Position numbers and translations under genes: made by a program. DNA of 5,909 nucleotides from Anaerolineae bacterium (GTDB lineage Bacteria; Chloroflexota; Anaerolineae; Anaerolineales; Anaerolineaceae), in NCBI GenBank assembly GCA_016213455.1, contig JACRAG010000211.1:1-5909 (forward strand), read 5' to 3'. Shown here in pieces: positions 5,468 through 5,909 of the stretch. The notes beneath the pieces were generated by a model. That model made no database searches, was not told the DNA's origin, and was given only the letters and a program-made list of their open reading frames with translations. Every line of letters starts with the position of its first letter. Within the stretch, counting starts at the first letter, position 1.

Positions 5468-5909
5468 ATGAAATCACTGCTTGTCAAACCCGGAAGTAAA
5501 ATCCGCCTCAACCAGATCGACCCGAACGATACCGGCAGCTACAAAGAAGGTAAAGACGCAGGGCAGAAAGAAATCCTGAAATTGAACCTTCGCCTGGAAA
5601 GCTTGCAGGAGCGTCTGTTCGCGGAACACAAACATCCGGTACTGGTCGTACTGCAAGGCATGGATACCAGCGGAAAAGACGGCACCATCCGCGCCGTTTT
5701 TGAAGGCGTCAACCCGCAGGGCGTGCGCGTGGCGGGGTTTAAAGTCCCCACCCCCCAGGAGTTGGACCACGACTACCTGTGGCGCATTCTCCATCAGTCG
5801 CCGGGAATAGTGGAAATTGTAATCTTCAATCTCTGCCATTACGAGGACGTGCTGTTGGTGCGGGTGCACAACCTTGTTCCGCCAGAACGCTGGCTGAAAC
5901 GTTTCGATC
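5468..5909 (+). CDS. ppk2: Polyphosphate:nucleotide phosphotransferase, PPK2 family (3' end cut off by the window)
   Basis: The first 147 residues of a PPK2-family kinase; full-length relatives have roughly 260-300. Family knowledge: these cytoplasmic enzymes move phosphate between polyphosphate and AMP, ADP or GDP. The best remembered resemblance is to the class III (AMP/ADP-using) enzyme of Meiothermus. Seen in the sequence: a short N-terminal region with the DPNDT segment (18-22); a helix rich in charge (26-53); VLVVLQGMDTSGKDGT (58-73), the Walker A loop with D66 and K70; GVNPQGVRV (80-88); and PQELDHDYLWR (96-106), the family helix after the substrate loop. Next comes IFNLCHYEDVLLVRVHNLVP (119-138), the Walker-B block. 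Members normally read NRSHYED there, but here it is NLCHYED, and the preceding PxxGE is PGIVE. These changes are odd (see findings). It is divergent from the esterase operon. The lid and C-terminus are outside the window. Confidence 0.9.
   Translation, partial: MKSLLVKPGSKIRLNQIDPNDTGSYKEGKDAGQKEILKLNLRLESLQERLFAEHKHPVLVVLQGMDTSGKDGTIRAVFEGVNPQGVRVAGFKVPTPQELDHDYLWRILHQSPGIVEIVIFNLCHYEDVLLVRVHNLVPPERWLKRFD

Noticed and set aside
5474..5869. Minus-strand open frame of 131 codons across the ppk2 region
   Set aside because: The plus strand has AGGAGG, an ATG and a clear PPK2 Walker A in frame. The minus reading is a mirror.
1..5909. Search for CRISPR, tRNA, rRNA, transposase, integrase, toxin-antitoxin or defence genes
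   Set aside because: No repeat array, cloverleaf, recombinase motif or toxin/antitoxin-like pair was found. The minus-strand genes look like ordinary chromosomal metabolism.

Overview
The window is about 5.9 kb of moderately GC-rich bacterial DNA, packed almost end to end with genes. Six genes lie on the minus strand and one partial gene on the plus strand. The gene set fits a fermentative, saccharolytic bacterium, and I would guess Chloroflexota (Anaerolineae-like). It holds a Thermotoga-type CE7 acetyl esterase, a xylulokinase, a stand-alone PncC, an MGDG-synthase-type glycosyltransferase and a class-III-like PPK2. The lineage is inferred from remembered family resemblance only; no rRNA or other marker is present.

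Region A (about 3-2735, minus strand) is a tight four-gene operon, read from right to left. It encodes PncC (NMN amidohydrolase), a 78-residue Trp-rich protein of unknown function, an MGDG/diglucosyl-diacylglycerol-synthase-type glycosyltransferase, and a nucleosidase of the MTA/SAH nucleosidase superfamily. The junctions are an 8-nt overlap, direct abutment (TAAATG) and a 4-nt ATGA overlap, so translation is probably coupled throughout. A strong extended -10 promoter (TGCTATAAT) lies just upstream of pncC. It shows that pncC should start at an internal GTG with a good ribosome site, not at the upstream ATG, which overlaps the -10 box.

Region B (about 2762-5399, minus strand) is a two-gene pentose/xylan unit. 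A cytoplasmic CE7 acetyl xylan esterase is followed 18 nt later by xylulokinase, and the unit ends in a 9-bp GC hairpin with a T tract. The esterase would remove acetyl groups from imported xylo-oligosaccharides. The kinase would send D-xylulose into the pentose phosphate pathway. Xylose isomerase and a xylosidase would have to be encoded elsewhere.

Region C (about 5400-5909, plus strand) is a divergently transcribed PPK2 polyphosphate:nucleotide phosphotransferase, cut off by the window end. The 105-bp divergent gap carries candidate back-to-back promoters whose -35 regions overlap, plus an 11-bp palindrome at the predicted esterase transcription start.

Most of the window is ordinary metabolism. 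I see no phage, transposon, CRISPR, defence system, tRNA or rRNA. The least explained items are the four-gene operon in region A, its small Trp-rich protein, the altered active-site motifs of the nucleosidase, and the departures from consensus at a normally conserved PPK2 motif.
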